A DNA stretch of 64,000 bases from Leekyejoonella antrihumi (GTDB lineage Bacteria > Actinomycetota > Actinomycetes > Actinomycetales > Dermatophilaceae), in NCBI RefSeq assembly GCF_007845645.1, contig NZ_VCQV01000021.1, positions 1 through 64,000 on the forward strand, given 5' to 3'. A program made the translations under genes and the position numbers. Position 1 is the stretch's first letter, and the number at the start of each line of letters is the position of its first letter. Positions 1 to 9,128 of this stretch are shown here, piece by piece. Under the pieces are notes generated by a model that saw only the letters and a list, made by a program, of their open reading frames with translations, did not search any database and was not told where the DNA came from.

Positions 1-639
1 GGAGAACCGCCCACCCGACGCGCCAGTCGGGCCACCAGCATGCGCTGGCCGACAAAACCACCCGCACACGGCCCCAACGGCACTCACAAGCAGTTACTGG
101 CCGCCACATGAAAGAGGGAGGCTAGCGGTCGAGTCCATGGCGCTCATGAAGGCGCATGCACCCACGGCCTACCGCGATGCAGCACCTCTCGGCAACTCTT
201 GCGGAGGCTGAATCCCATAGCTCCGTGCGCCGACGCCGGGACAACCGTGAGCATGCGTCGGCTGCGCCCACCCGGTGTCGTCGGCGACGCATACGGGCTT
301 CGAACTTCGGCGGCACGTCGAGGCTCGCTGTTGCTCGTCGGTGCAACAACGCCCGGCGATGCCCGGTGCCTTGGTTTCATAACGGAACGAGTCGCCATGA
401 CGTCGATGCCATCGAGACCCCAGACCCAAAGTTGTCACCGAGGTCGTCCCGCGAGGCGGCCCGTGCACCAACGCGCTTCGACGCAGGATCGCCTTCGGCA
501 GATTGACCGCGGACCGCGCCAGTGTCAGGGTCGATCCTCGAGGTGTCGACCACCCAATAGATCGGATCCCAATGATGAGCCAGGCTGCACAACGCGACTG
601 AAATCAGCAGGTCAGCGCCGAACTGTGCGTTTCCGGCCG
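1..639. other. No recognisable gene
   Basis: This stretch lies downstream of the peptide ABC operon and holds no ORF I can recognise. A minus-strand frame stays open from the operon's last stop codon down to about 377 (TTG start near 592), but its product matches no family I know and has no clear ribosome binding site. It may be decayed sequence. Confidence 0.5.
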
Positions 640-1704
640 CTACAGCGAGAGCGAAAACGGAAAGTGGCAGGCGATGAGGCGCCCATCGGGGAGCCCTCGC
701 AGTTCCGGCCGTTCCTCAATACAGCGGGCTTGCGCCACGGGGCAGCGAGGTGCGAACGGGCATCCTGGCGGTCGATTGATCGGATTCGGCACATCGCCGT
801 TGAGCACGATGCGCTCTCGGACTTGCAGGTCCGGCCCGACGGCCAGATCGGGAACGGCACCAAGGAGAGCCACCGTATAAGGGTGCGCGGGAGACGAGGA
901 CAGAAGTTCCGAACCCGCCAGCTCCATGACTTGCCCCAGATACATGACGGCAATGCGGTCGGCGACGTATCGAATAATGTCGAGGTTGTGGGAAATGAAC
1001 ACGTAGGTCAGTCCCATCTCCTCCTGCAGATCGCAGAGGAGGTTGATGACTTGCGCTTGAACCGAGACGTCAAGTGCCGACACGGGCTCGTCTGCCACGA
1101 TGACCTGCGGGTTCGACGCCAGCGCCCGGGCAATCCCGATGCGCTGCCGCTGGCCTCCGGAAAACTCGCGCGGGTAGCGGTCGAGATGCCGTGAGCTGAG
1201 CCCGACAACTTCGAAGAGTTCAGCCGCCCTTCGACGTGCCGCAGGTTTCTTCGCGAGTCTGTGGACGAGCATGGGTTCCATGACTGAGTCAACAACACGT
1301 CGCCGCGGATTGAGTGAGTCGTAGGGATCTTGAAAGACCATTTGGATGTGTTGCCGCAGGTGCCGCATCTGACGCCGTGACACCTTCGCGATGTCCCTGT
1401 CGTTAAAGAGCACCGAGCCCTCGGTAACGCTCTCGAGACCCATGATGCATCGGGCGAGTGTTGACTTGCCGCATCCTGACTCTCCGACCACTCCGAGTGT
1501 TTGACCCGCGGCGAGGTCGAAGCTGACATGGTCGACTGCTACGAGCCGTTGACGACGCGAGCCGGGCAGGGCGTTGCCGCCGACGGGGTAGGCCTTGACG
1601 AGGTCTTTGACGCTCAGGACCGGACGGCTGCCTTGTAGAGTGGTGACGGGACTCCCCTCTTTCGAGGTTGTGTCAGTTGCGTCGCTTCTGGGGTCAGTGT
1701 TCAC
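640..1704 (-). CDS. Oligopeptide/dipeptide ABC transporter ATPase, DppF-like
   Basis: This cytoplasmic ATPase would power peptide import together with the DppD-like ATPase and two permeases. It has a Walker A motif GESGCGKST, the ABC signature FSGGQRQRIGIARAL, a Walker B ending in VADEP, and a switch histidine in FISHNLD. The C-terminus carries the oligopeptide-ABC extension with a cysteine cluster (GCPFAPRCPVA and two further Cys), as is typical of the DppF/OppF family. A GTG start at 1704 is chosen because it overlaps the upstream stop codon as GTGA, giving a 354-residue protein; the longer upstream reading is only non-homologous sequence overlapping the previous gene. It is the last gene of the operon. 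The family is secure; the substrate is inferred from context. Confidence 0.9.
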   Translation of the reverse strand: MNTDPRSDATDTTSKEGSPVTTLQGSRPVLSVKDLVKAYPVGGNALPGSRRQRLVAVDHVSFDLAAGQTLGVVGESGCGKSTLARCIMGLESVTEGSVLFNDRDIAKVSRRQMRHLRQHIQMVFQDPYDSLNPRRRVVDSVMEPMLVHRLAKKPAARRRAAELFEVVGLSSRHLDRYPREFSGGQRQRIGIARALASNPQVIVADEPVSALDVSVQAQVINLLCDLQEEMGLTYVFISHNLDIIRYVADRIAVMYLGQVMELAGSELLSSSPAHPYTVALLGAVPDLAVGPDLQVRERIVLNGDVPNPINRPPGCPFAPRCPVAQARCIEERPELRGLPDGRLIACHFPFSLSL

Positions 1705-2786
1705 GCTGGCCCCTGATCGCGCTTGGCGGTGTCGTTCGGATCTGCCGGCTGCGCAGAGACCAGTACCCTTGCTCGCAATGACTCCCGGTCGGATCGCGGA
1801 AGCCAACACGCATCCGAGTGGTCGGGGTGTTTCGCCAGAGCAACGAGCGGGGGTTGCTCCACGCAGCGTTCGTGCACGAAGGCGCATCGATCGGCAAACG
1901 CGCAGCCGTCATGTGTTGTCAGTGGTGATGGTGGCACTCCGGGTATCGACACGAGTCGGACCGTGCGCCTCGTTGCGCCGCGTTTGGGGATCGAGCCGAG
2001 CAGCCCCCACGTGTAGGGGTGCTGCGGAGTTGCGAGGACGTCTTGAGTCGGGCCTTGCTCGACTATCCTGCCGCTGTACATGACCATCACCTTGTTGGCG
2101 GCCTGCGCGACGACACCGACATCGTGGGTGACGAAGATGACTGCGGATCCGTGGCGCGACTGGAGTTGTTGCATCAGGTCGAGGATTTGCGCTTGTGTTG
2201 TGACGTCGAGCGCGGTTGTCGGCTCATCCGCCAATAATATGGAGGGTTCGCAAGCGAGGGCCATGGCGATGACTGCCCGCTGGCGCATCCCTCCGGACAA
2301 CTCGTGCGGGTAGGCGTTGACGCGCACTTCGGGCGCGGGAATCCCGACCTCCTTGAGCAGTTCGATTGCCCGGCTATGGGCAGCCTTCTGTGAAGTGTTT
2401 TGGTGTGCTCGTAGTTGCTCCGCGATGTGCCACCCGACGGTGTAGACGGGGGTCAGTGCGGTCATGGCGTCTTGAAAGATCACCGCGATCTGGCCCCCGC
2501 GGATCTCCTGGAGCCGCTTTTCCGAGAGTGTCAGAAGATCTTCGCCGCCGAACCACACGTGGCCGGAGACAGTCAGATTTGGATCATGAGTCAGGCGAAG
2601 CAGGTTCATCAAGGTCATGGTCTTCCCTGACCCCGACTCTCCGACGATGCCGACAAAGTCTCCCGGGGCGACCGTGAACGAGACGTCCCGAACAATATTG
2701 GCCGTGCCTTCACGCGTCCGAACGCTCACGGTCAGCGCCTCAACGGTCAACAGTGCGTCACAATTGGTCTCTGGTGAATTAGGCAT
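1701..2786 (-). CDS. Oligopeptide/dipeptide ABC transporter ATPase, DppD-like
   Basis: This is the partner ATPase of the importer, 361 residues. Visible motifs are Walker [10 protein letters not shown]-loop region FQDAMTAL, signature [15 protein letters not shown], Walker [12 protein letters not shown] and the switch HDVGVV. The C-terminal cysteine-containing extension ([16 protein letters not shown]) is typical of DppD/OppD proteins. The start at 2786 is an ATG that overlaps the permease stop codon by 8 nt (ATGCCTAA); an ATG nine codons upstream exists but lies deeper in the permease gene. It overlaps the next ATPase gene by 4 nt (GTGA), so translation of the two is probably coupled. Confidence 0.9.
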   Translation of the reverse strand: MPNSPETNCDALLTVEALTVSVRTREGTANIVRDVSFTVAPGDFVGIVGESGSGKTMTLMNLLRLTHDPNLTVSGHVWFGGEDLLTLSEKRLQEIRGGQIAVIFQDAMTALTPVYTVGWHIAEQLRAHQNTSQKAAHSRAIELLKEVGIPAPEVRVNAYPHELSGGMRQRAVIAMALACEPSILLADEPTTALDVTTQAQILDLMQQLQSRHGSAVIFVTHDVGVVAQAANKVMVMYSGRIVEQGPTQDVLATPQHPYTWGLLGSIPKRGATRRTVRLVSIPGVPPSPLTTHDGCAFADRCAFVHERCVEQPPLVALAKHPDHSDACWLPRSDRESLRARVLVSAQPADPNDTAKRDQGPA

Positions 2787-3747
2787 GCCGTATCCTCGGG
2801 TCGAGCTTGGCATGGAGAATATCTACCAGTGCGTTCATCAGCACGACGAAGAACGCCGCGTAGATGGTCGTGCCCATGATCATGGACAGGTCGACATTTT
2901 CCAGTGCTTGGTAGGTGAGGAACCCGACGCCTGGTAGACCGAAGACGACTTCGGTCAGCAAGGCTGCCCCACCCACGAGCACTCCGAGGTCGAGCCCGAA
3001 CAGCGATATGACGGGGATAAGTGCGCAACGCAAGGCGTGTCGCAGGACGACGCGTCGTTCTGTAATTCCCTTGGCGCGTGCCGCTTGCACGAAGTCCTCG
3101 TTGAAGGCGGCGACCAGTTCGGCTCGTAGAACTCTCGAATAAATACCGACATACATCACCGCCATGGTCAACCACGGGAATAACAGGTGCAGCGCCCACT
3201 GAATCGGATCCTGCGTCAGAGGGGTATAGCCGAGCGGCGGCACCCAGGAGAAGGCGCTGTGGTGGAGCGTGCCCTGAGTGATCAGGTTCGCTACTTCTCC
3301 AAGCCAGAAGACCGGGATCGAGATTCCGAGCACGGCAAGCGTCATGATGATCGGATCGACGACTCGCCCCTTGTATAGGGCGGAAATCAGCCCGAGTGCA
3401 AATGAAGAGGCCACCGCTATGATCGCGCTGCCGATGACAAGTGACAAGGTGATAGGCGCGGCCTGAACGATCTGTGGGACCACCATCTCTCCGCGGTTGA
3501 CGAAGGAGTTGAGGTCGCGGGTGACGAAGAGGTGCTTCATCATCAGGAGGTACTGGACGGGCAACGGCTTGTCCAAACCGAACGAACTGCGCACCTGAGC
3601 CAGGGTTTGCGCCGAGGCGCCACGCCCAGCAATCCGAGCGGCTGGGTCAATGCCTGGAGTCGCGAAGAAGATCAGGAATGCGATCGCGCTGGTCGTGAAC
3701 AGCACGAGGACGGCCGAGCCGAGGCGTCGAAGAATGAATCCGATCAT
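2779..3747 (-). CDS. Peptide ABC transporter permease, DppB-like
   Basis: This integral membrane protein of 322 residues has the DppB/OppB layout: an N-terminal transmembrane helix starting MIGFILRRLGSAVLVL, the periplasmic stretch containing FGLDKPLPVQYL, and about five further helices. The EAA-type loop that contacts the ATPases reads AARAKGITERRVVLRHALR. The ATG start overlaps the stop codon of the preceding permease by one base (TGATG). In this operon the DppC-type gene comes before the DppB-type gene, the reverse of the common order. Confidence 0.9.
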   Translation of the reverse strand: MIGFILRRLGSAVLVLFTTSAIAFLIFFATPGIDPAARIAGRGASAQTLAQVRSSFGLDKPLPVQYLLMMKHLFVTRDLNSFVNRGEMVVPQIVQAAPITLSLVIGSAIIAVASSFALGLISALYKGRVVDPIIMTLAVLGISIPVFWLGEVANLITQGTLHHSAFSWVPPLGYTPLTQDPIQWALHLLFPWLTMAVMYVGIYSRVLRAELVAAFNEDFVQAARAKGITERRVVLRHALRCALIPVISLFGLDLGVLVGGAALLTEVVFGLPGVGFLTYQALENVDLSMIMGTTIYAAFFVVLMNALVDILHAKLDPRIRHA

Positions 3748-4784
3748 CAGGATCCCACTCGAACCTTTGATCCCGGGTCGAGCGCGTCGCGAAGTGAATC
3801 ACCAAGCAGGTTAAGTGCCACGCACGTCAACGCGATCATGACGCCGGGAGCGAGACTGACGAGGGGTCGCGTGTACAACAGGGGAAGCCCGTCGTTGATG
3901 ATCGTTCCCCAGGCCGCTCTCGGTGGCTGAACGCCGACGCCGAGGAACGACAGCGATGCAGCGATCAGAATGTTCAGCGCCATCATGATGGGGAAATAGA
4001 CGATCACGCTGGGCAGGACATTCGGCAACACGTCCCGCCTGATGATCCGCCAGTTGCTGGACCCGACTGATCTGGCGGCCTGGATGAACATGCGTTCTCG
4101 CAAGCTCTTGACCTGCGCACGAATTGGCCTGGCAACGTAGGGCACATAGATGACGGAGATGATCGCGATGGGCAGGGCCAGACTCCCCGATCCGATCGAG
4201 ATCGGCCCGATCGTCAGGGTGGACGTCAGGAGCACGATCGATAGGCAGATGGCCAACAGGTACACGGGGAATGCCCAGACGACATCGAACAGCCGGGACA
4301 GGATCCCGTCCACGAGGCCACCCATGTACCCCGCGATGATGCCCAGCGCTGTTGCGACAAAGCAGCAGATGGCCGCAGAGACCGATCCGATGAGTAGGCT
4401 GACTCGCCCGCCATAAAGCACTCTGGCCATGACGTCGCGGCCTTGCCCATCGGCCCCGAGGAAATAGCGCGAGTGCCACGTCGGGCCGATTGGGGTGACA
4501 CCCAACCCCGTCGCGCTCTGCTGCATCACGTCGACCTTCTTGCCGTCGACCACGATTGATCCTTGGACGTTGGACGTGAAGGGATTCGTGTGCGCGACAT
4601 GTGAGGCGTACAGCGGTGCCAGCAGGGACACAAGCACGATGATCACCAGGATGATCAATGCGACGAGCGCCGCTCGATTGGCGAGCACGTCTCTAGTGGC
4701 ATCCCTCCAGGGCCGAACTTCCCGGACAGTTTGCTCGGATTGCTCGCCAGCGGGGGGAACGGTCGTTCGTCGGGCGATCGTCAC
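3747..4784 (-). CDS. Peptide ABC transporter permease, DppC-like
   Basis: This 345-residue membrane protein is the second permease of the importer. It has an N-terminal cytoplasmic leader, a first helix (ALVALIILVIIVLVSLLAPL), the family motif FLGADGQGRDVMARVLYGGR, and the EAA loop QAARSVGSSNWRIIRRDVLP. It lies six bases downstream of the binding-protein gene and overlaps the next permease by one base. The order binding protein, DppC, DppB, DppD, DppF and the tight packing show one transcription unit. Confidence 0.9.
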   Translation of the reverse strand: MTIARRTTVPPAGEQSEQTVREVRPWRDATRDVLANRAALVALIILVIIVLVSLLAPLYASHVAHTNPFTSNVQGSIVVDGKKVDVMQQSATGLGVTPIGPTWHSRYFLGADGQGRDVMARVLYGGRVSLLIGSVSAAICCFVATALGIIAGYMGGLVDGILSRLFDVVWAFPVYLLAICLSIVLLTSTLTIGPISIGSGSLALPIAIISVIYVPYVARPIRAQVKSLRERMFIQAARSVGSSNWRIIRRDVLPNVLPSVIVYFPIMMALNILIAASLSFLGVGVQPPRAAWGTIINDGLPLLYTRPLVSLAPGVMIALTCVALNLLGDSLRDALDPGSKVRVGS

Positions 4785-4790
4785 CAGAGA

Positions 4791-6530
4791 TCACTTCACC
4801 CACAACTGGTCTTGGTTCATGAAGAACACGTTGCTGTAGACGTAGTTCCCAACCCGAGACGAGACAAAGTCGACCAGGTTTGGCGTAAATAGCGGGGCAA
4901 CCGGCGCGAGCTTCATGATGTCTTGATCGATCTGCCCCCACATCTTGTTTCCGGCGTCGGGATTGGTGCCCATCAAGGCCTCGGCCGTCTGCATCTTGGC
5001 GTCGATCGACTTATCACAGAAGCCGGCGATGTTGACGCTGGAGTCGCTGCCAGGGTGGAAGTCGCTGCATCCCAGGAGGACGTTCAGGAAGTCCGATGCT
5101 GCCGGGTAGTCCTCGTACCACTGAGTCAGCGAGATCTGCACCTTGTGCTTGGTGTTCTGAATATAGGTGAATTCGATGTTCTCTGACAGGGTCTTCAAAC
5201 TGGCCTTGTAGCCGATCTCGGTGAGCACGCTCTGCAGGTATTCGCCGATCGACTTGTTGACAGAGTCACTCTGGGAAACGATTGTGACCTGCTGCCCCTT
5301 CGTGCCGGACTCCTCGACGAGCTTCTTGGCCTTGGCCACGTCAGGAGCCTTCCAGGTGGTGCCCCCGCCCTTGGTGTACTGACAACTATCGGCGTGCCCT
5401 GGGAAATTGGGCGGAAGGATCGTGCACACAGGACTACCCACCTTGGTCCCTCCATATAGGCTCACCACGGCTGCGCGATCGATGGCCCAGTTGACGGCCT
5501 GGCGGGCCTTCACGTTGTTGAATGGCGGGATGTTCACATTCATAGGGACGTACCAGAACGCAAGCTGCGGGTTGATATGGACCTGCTTGGGATACTTGGT
5601 CCCAATCTCGTTTAGTCGGTCTGCCGGTGGCGGGTCGAACATCCAGTCCGCGCTGCCGTTCTCGACTGCTGAGACCTCGGCCTCCGCGTCCAGGGTGAAC
5701 TTGTAGATCATCTTGTCCGGGTACCCCTGAGGCTGCGCCGCGTGAGACCACTCGTGGAAATACGGATTGCGGACCATGACCAATTCGCTCGACGGGTCAT
5801 AGGAGACGAACTTATAGGGGCCCGTTGTGGGGATCGGTGTGTCGCCGGCGTCCTTCGCAGGGGCGCTCTTGGGCAGGATCACCGTGAATGGCACAGCCAG
5901 CTGGTACTTGAATTCTGGGTTCGGTGACGTCAGGTTGAACTGGACCTCGTTGGTCTTTGGGTTGACGACCACTCCCCCCTTGAGCGTGCACGTGGCAGGC
6001 GTCTTCAGGCACGCGTCCGCGCCGACGATCTGGGCATACCAGCTCCCAGCGGTAGGGCTCGATACCTTGAACAGGCGCTGGAATGTTGCCAGTACGTCGT
6101 CGACCGTGACGGGACTGCCGTTGGAGAACTTGATCCCTTTGCGGAGGGTGAACGTATAAGTCTTTCTGCTGTTGGTGACCTTCGGCATCGCGGTCGCGAG
6201 GTCGGGGACGACCTCTTCGGATGCGGCGCCGGAAACGCCCCGGCGGAACTTCAGCAGCCCGTCGTAGGTGTTCTGATAAAGCTGCCAGAACGTGTTGGTG
6301 TAGTTGATCTGGGGGTCAAGAGTCCCGCCACCACCGTTGGCAAGCATGGTCAGCGTTCCACCCTTGTGCTGGGCCTGGAAGGCTGATCCGCTTACGTTTG
6401 CTCCGGACGATGTCGAGCCGCTGCTTCCTGCTGTGGAACCAGTCGACGAGCAGGCCGCAAGAGCCATGGCCGCGGCCGTCAGAACTACTGAACTTGAGTA
6501 CAACCTGGTGCGATGCGCTACGCGACGCAT
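4791..6530 (-). CDS. Peptide-binding lipoprotein, SBP family 5 (DppA-like)
   Basis: This 579-residue protein would capture peptides outside the membrane and deliver them to the DppBC-like permeases. The start at 6530 is set by a strong ribosome binding site (GGAGGAATTGAC before ATG). The N-terminus is a lipoprotein signal: basic residues, a hydrophobic stretch and the lipobox LAAC with Cys27, followed by a Ser/Gly/Thr-rich linker. The mature part matches the SBP_bac_5 family (GGTLTMLANGGGGTLDPQ, then RKGIKFSNGSPVTVDDVLATF). Upstream, 67 bases away on the same strand, is a proline iminopeptidase gene, which suggests small, possibly proline-containing peptides as substrate. That substrate is an inference. 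Confidence 0.9.
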   Translation of the reverse strand: MRRVAHRTRLYSSSVVLTAAAMALAACSSTGSTAGSSGSTSSGANVSGSAFQAQHKGGTLTMLANGGGGTLDPQINYTNTFWQLYQNTYDGLLKFRRGVSGAASEEVVPDLATAMPKVTNSRKTYTFTLRKGIKFSNGSPVTVDDVLATFQRLFKVSSPTAGSWYAQIVGADACLKTPATCTLKGGVVVNPKTNEVQFNLTSPNPEFKYQLAVPFTVILPKSAPAKDAGDTPIPTTGPYKFVSYDPSSELVMVRNPYFHEWSHAAQPQGYPDKMIYKFTLDAEAEVSAVENGSADWMFDPPPADRLNEIGTKYPKQVHINPQLAFWYVPMNVNIPPFNNVKARQAVNWAIDRAAVVSLYGGTKVGSPVCTILPPNFPGHADSCQYTKGGGTTWKAPDVAKAKKLVEESGTKGQQVTIVSQSDSVNKSIGEYLQSVLTEIGYKASLKTLSENIEFTYIQNTKHKVQISLTQWYEDYPAASDFLNVLLGCSDFHPGSDSSVNIAGFCDKSIDAKMQTAEALMGTNPDAGNKMWGQIDQDIMKLAPVAPLFTPNLVDFVSSRVGNYVYSNVFFMNQDQLWVK

Positions 6531-6597
6531 GTCAATTCCTCCGTAGCAGTGCGGGACTGGAGAATGCGAGATCCTATGGATGGACTCATGTTTGGTG

Positions 6598-7518
6598 CTA
6601 CGCCGGTGCCATAGCCCGGTCCTGTGCGTCGAGGAAGTCACCCACGACGGCCAGGTAGCGTTCCTCTTCTTCGATGTGTGGCATGTGACTTGACTCTTCG
6701 AATACTTCCCAGCGCACGTCGGGAATGAGGTCGTCAAACGGCTGCATGGTTGCGGTCGTCGCCTCGTCGTATCGGCCGTTGATCAGCAGAGTAGGGACAT
6801 TGATCCGCGCGGCCCGATCGATGATGGTCCAATCCCTCAACGTGCCAATGACATGGAACTCACTTGGGCCGTTCATCGTGTGGTAGACGGTGGGATCTGC
6901 ATCCGTTGCGGCGTCGCTGGCCAAGACCTCCGGAGGGGTTGGGACGAGCCGGCACACGAAATGCTGGTTGTACACCTGGACGGCTGCCTTGTAGTCGGCA
7001 TGGTCGGTCGTGCCCTGAGCTTCGTGCTTGGCCAAGGTCTGCTGCACGTTATTCGGCAGCTGCGTACGAATCCGGGCCGTCTCCTTGATCCACAACTCGT
7101 CCGATGCCGGGGAATTGGCGAGGACAAGACTGCCTAGTCCGGTCGGCCGCCGCACTGCGTGCTCAGCGCCCAGCATGCCGCCCCAGGACTGCCCAAGTAG
7201 GTGGTACCGCTCCCCGATCCCGAGCTGGCCCAGCAAATTGTCCAACTCGTTCAGAAAGAGCTCGACAGTCCAGAAGTCCGCACCGCGCTCGGGCAGGTGG
7301 GTGGAGTTGCCGACGCCTAGCTGGTCGTAGTGGACCACCGGTCGACCGCGCTCAGCCAGTCTGGCGATCCGCAGCGTGTAGTTGTGCGCTGCGCCCGGGC
7401 CACCGTGGAGCACCACGAGGGGCGGCTTCGGAGAGTCCAATTCGCCGGTGACTCGGTACCACGTGCGCCACTCACCGAACGGAACGGTGCCCTCGGCACT
7501 CGGATCAGGGATCGGCAT
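6598..7518 (-). CDS. Proline iminopeptidase-type alpha/beta hydrolase
   Basis: This is a predicted cytoplasmic serine peptidase of family S33 that removes N-terminal proline or hydrolyses amino-acid amides. Visible features are the oxyanion motif HGGPGAAHNY, the nucleophile elbow GQSWGGML, an Asp in NGRYDEAT and a His in SSHMPHIEE, so the Ser-Asp-His triad is complete. The start at 7518 (306 residues, MPIPDPSAEG) is preceded by GGAGG at good spacing; 44 upstream in-frame codons are rejected because they cover the promoter and a palindrome. It is the first gene of the peptide-uptake operon, so imported peptides are probably cleaved by this enzyme. L-amino acid amidase is an alternative within the same family. 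Confidence 0.85.
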   Translation of the reverse strand: MPIPDPSAEGTVPFGEWRTWYRVTGELDSPKPPLVVLHGGPGAAHNYTLRIARLAERGRPVVHYDQLGVGNSTHLPERGADFWTVELFLNELDNLLGQLGIGERYHLLGQSWGGMLGAEHAVRRPTGLGSLVLANSPASDELWIKETARIRTQLPNNVQQTLAKHEAQGTTDHADYKAAVQVYNQHFVCRLVPTPPEVLASDAATDADPTVYHTMNGPSEFHVIGTLRDWTIIDRAARINVPTLLINGRYDEATTATMQPFDDLIPDVRWEVFEESSHMPHIEEEERYLAVVGDFLDAQDRAMAPA

Positions 7519-7591
7519 CCATGCCTCCGTCAGTTCGCCGGCGATCGCCGGCTCGATGTAGATCGAACACAAATTAGCGCCAAATGGTAAA

Positions 7592-7609
7592 TTGGATTGA
7601 CCTATCCAA
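7592..7609. promoter_or_regulatory. Inverted repeat, candidate GntR operator
   Basis: TTGGAT and ATCCAA form a perfect 6-bp inverted repeat with a 6-bp spacer. It sits in the 168-bp gap between the divergent iminopeptidase and GntR genes, where a self-regulating FadR-type repressor would be expected to bind. The assignment is positional. Confidence 0.45.
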
Positions 7610-7686
7610 CTGAATGATGCACGATCGTTATGAAAGACGATGCGTTTCACCGATCCCCTCGCGACACCGGACTTGGATGGTGATCA

Positions 7687-8592
7687 ATGAGCACCCCACG
7701 GCATGGACCGTCAGCGCACGCGTCTGCCGCTGACGACGGCGTGAAATCCGACTCGGGCAACCGCGTTGCTCAACTCTTAGAGAGCGTGCTCGACGACGCA
7801 GCGCCGACACCTACCCTCGCACCTGTGCGGCTCGCGACTGCGTCTGGTGAGGTGGCCGACCGGCTCGTGACGGCCATCGCGCTCGGCGAGTACTTGCCCG
7901 GACATCGACTTCCGTCCGAGCGGAAGCTCGCTGCAGCGATGGGGGTCAGCCGGCCCGCGGTGCGCGAGGCGCTCGCACGACTCGGCGGCTCTGGCATTGT
8001 CGAGATCCGCCGCGGTCGTTCTGGTGGAGCCTTCGTGCGAACCAGCTGGGGCGCGGCGTCGGCCGATGCTATTCGACATGCTCTGGTGCCTCGCTGGAAC
8101 GAGTTCGAGCAGCTCCTCGACCTGCGCTCGCTGATCGATGACATTGTCGGCCGAGTGGCTGCCGAACGCTCGACACCGACGCAGCAAAAGGAGATGGGAG
8201 CCGCGCTGAAGAAGTATCGCAACGCCGCCAACCCTGCCGAGGAACAGATCGCCGACGCTGCGTTCCACAGCGCCATTCTCGCGTCCACCGGCAACCCGCA
8301 ACTGTTTCAACTCAGTCGCAGCCTGCTCGCCGGCACGAGCCTCGCTATACCTTTTGAGCCCTGGCCACCTGAGCAGGGAGTAGACCGCGCGGGGTTTCTT
8401 CGAGCTCTTGCCGACCACGAGGCCATCTATGACGCGATCTGCAACCACGACGCCGAACAGGCGGGGCAACTGTCAAGACGGCACTTCGAGATCACCGCTG
8501 AGACATTCCGGGATGTCCTCGCGCGTGCTCAGTCTGACCCTCAAGAGGACCAACCCCAGAGGGACGTGTCGGCATCAGATCGGCCAGAGTGA
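7687..8592 (+). CDS. GntR family regulator, FadR/FCD subfamily
   Basis: This predicted transcription factor of 301 residues has an N-terminal winged helix (about residues 55-120; PSERKLAAAMGVSRPAVREA is the helix-turn-helix) and a C-terminal all-helical FCD ligand-binding domain (DLRSLIDDIVGRVAAER, then ADAAFHSAILASTGN and DHEAIYDAI). The first 45 residues are low-complexity. It is transcribed divergently from the peptidase/peptide-transporter operon, which is the likely target. The last codons lie inside a 28-bp tandem duplication, so the C-terminal tail has recently changed. Confidence 0.88.
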   Translation: MSTPRHGPSAHASAADDGVKSDSGNRVAQLLESVLDDAAPTPTLAPVRLATASGEVADRLVTAIALGEYLPGHRLPSERKLAAAMGVSRPAVREALARLGGSGIVEIRRGRSGGAFVRTSWGAASADAIRHALVPRWNEFEQLLDLRSLIDDIVGRVAAERSTPTQQKEMGAALKKYRNAANPAEEQIADAAFHSAILASTGNPQLFQLSRSLLAGTSLAIPFEPWPPEQGVDRAGFLRALADHEAIYDAICNHDAEQAGQLSRRHFEITAETFRDVLARAQSDPQEDQPQRDVSASDRPE

Positions 8593-8618
8593 CGTGTCGA
8601 CATCAGATCGGCAAGGGC
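8563..8618 (+). repeat. 28-bp imperfect tandem duplication at GntR 3' end
   Basis: Two adjacent 28-bp units, 8563-8590 and 8591-8618, both begin GACGTGTCG and share 24 of 28 bases. The stop codon of the GntR gene spans the junction, so the second unit would read as another copy of the tail if the stop were lost. Confidence 0.7.
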
Positions 8619-8766
8619 ACCGCGAGCGACACTCCGATTCTCAACTCACCGGGGCAGCGCCAGGAAGGAACGCACGCCCATACGTCTCTCGCATCCAAGT
8701 TCTACTCGACCAGGGATTCATATAGCCAAGGTGCCCCTGCGGACGCAGGGTCTCGGCAAAGTCGAT

Positions 8767-8945
8767 TCATGACGTAGCCAGGAGTTCGATGGGGCGGTTG
8801 CTGTTGCGGGTGTGATGTCCTAGGCCTGCGGCGATGTTCGACCAGCTGGCCAGCCGCAGCAGGCTGATAGCGGTGCAAGGTGGCCATGACCTGGAGGCCG
8901 GCACCGGTACGGAGCTGGTGACGGTCCTCGTCCGACCTGACCGAG
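8767..8945 (-). pseudogene. ISAs1-type transposase C-terminal fragment, frameshifted
   Basis: The minus strand encodes the end of a DDE transposase resembling the ISAs1 family, split across two frames. One frame reads DEDRHQLRTGAGLQVMATL and the next continues ISLLRLASWSNIAAGLGHH and ends at 8767 with IELLATS. Family members I recall run these two segments together (RTGNGPQVMATLRNLAISLLRLAG...NIAAALRHHAR). The catalytic domain is missing, so this is a relic. The region 8619-8766 before it holds nothing I recognise. The family name is from memory of the conserved tail. Confidence 0.6.
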
Positions 8946-9128
8946 ATGCTCGACGTCGGATACCTGTCAGTGTCGGCATGGGTACCGGAACACCCGAGGC
9001 GAGGCCATCGGAGGATCAACCGGTTGCCACCTTCAGCCAGCCAGACGGAAACGCCGCGACCTGCCTCCACGCCGAACGCGTCGTCACCCTGCGCCACCGC
9101 GAAACTCGTAGGCCGCCACGATTCTCGT

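Noticed and set aside
199-1194. 331-codon plus-strand frame at the window start
   Set aside because: Most of it is opposite the DppF-like ATPase; its unique first part has no family resemblance or ribosome binding site.
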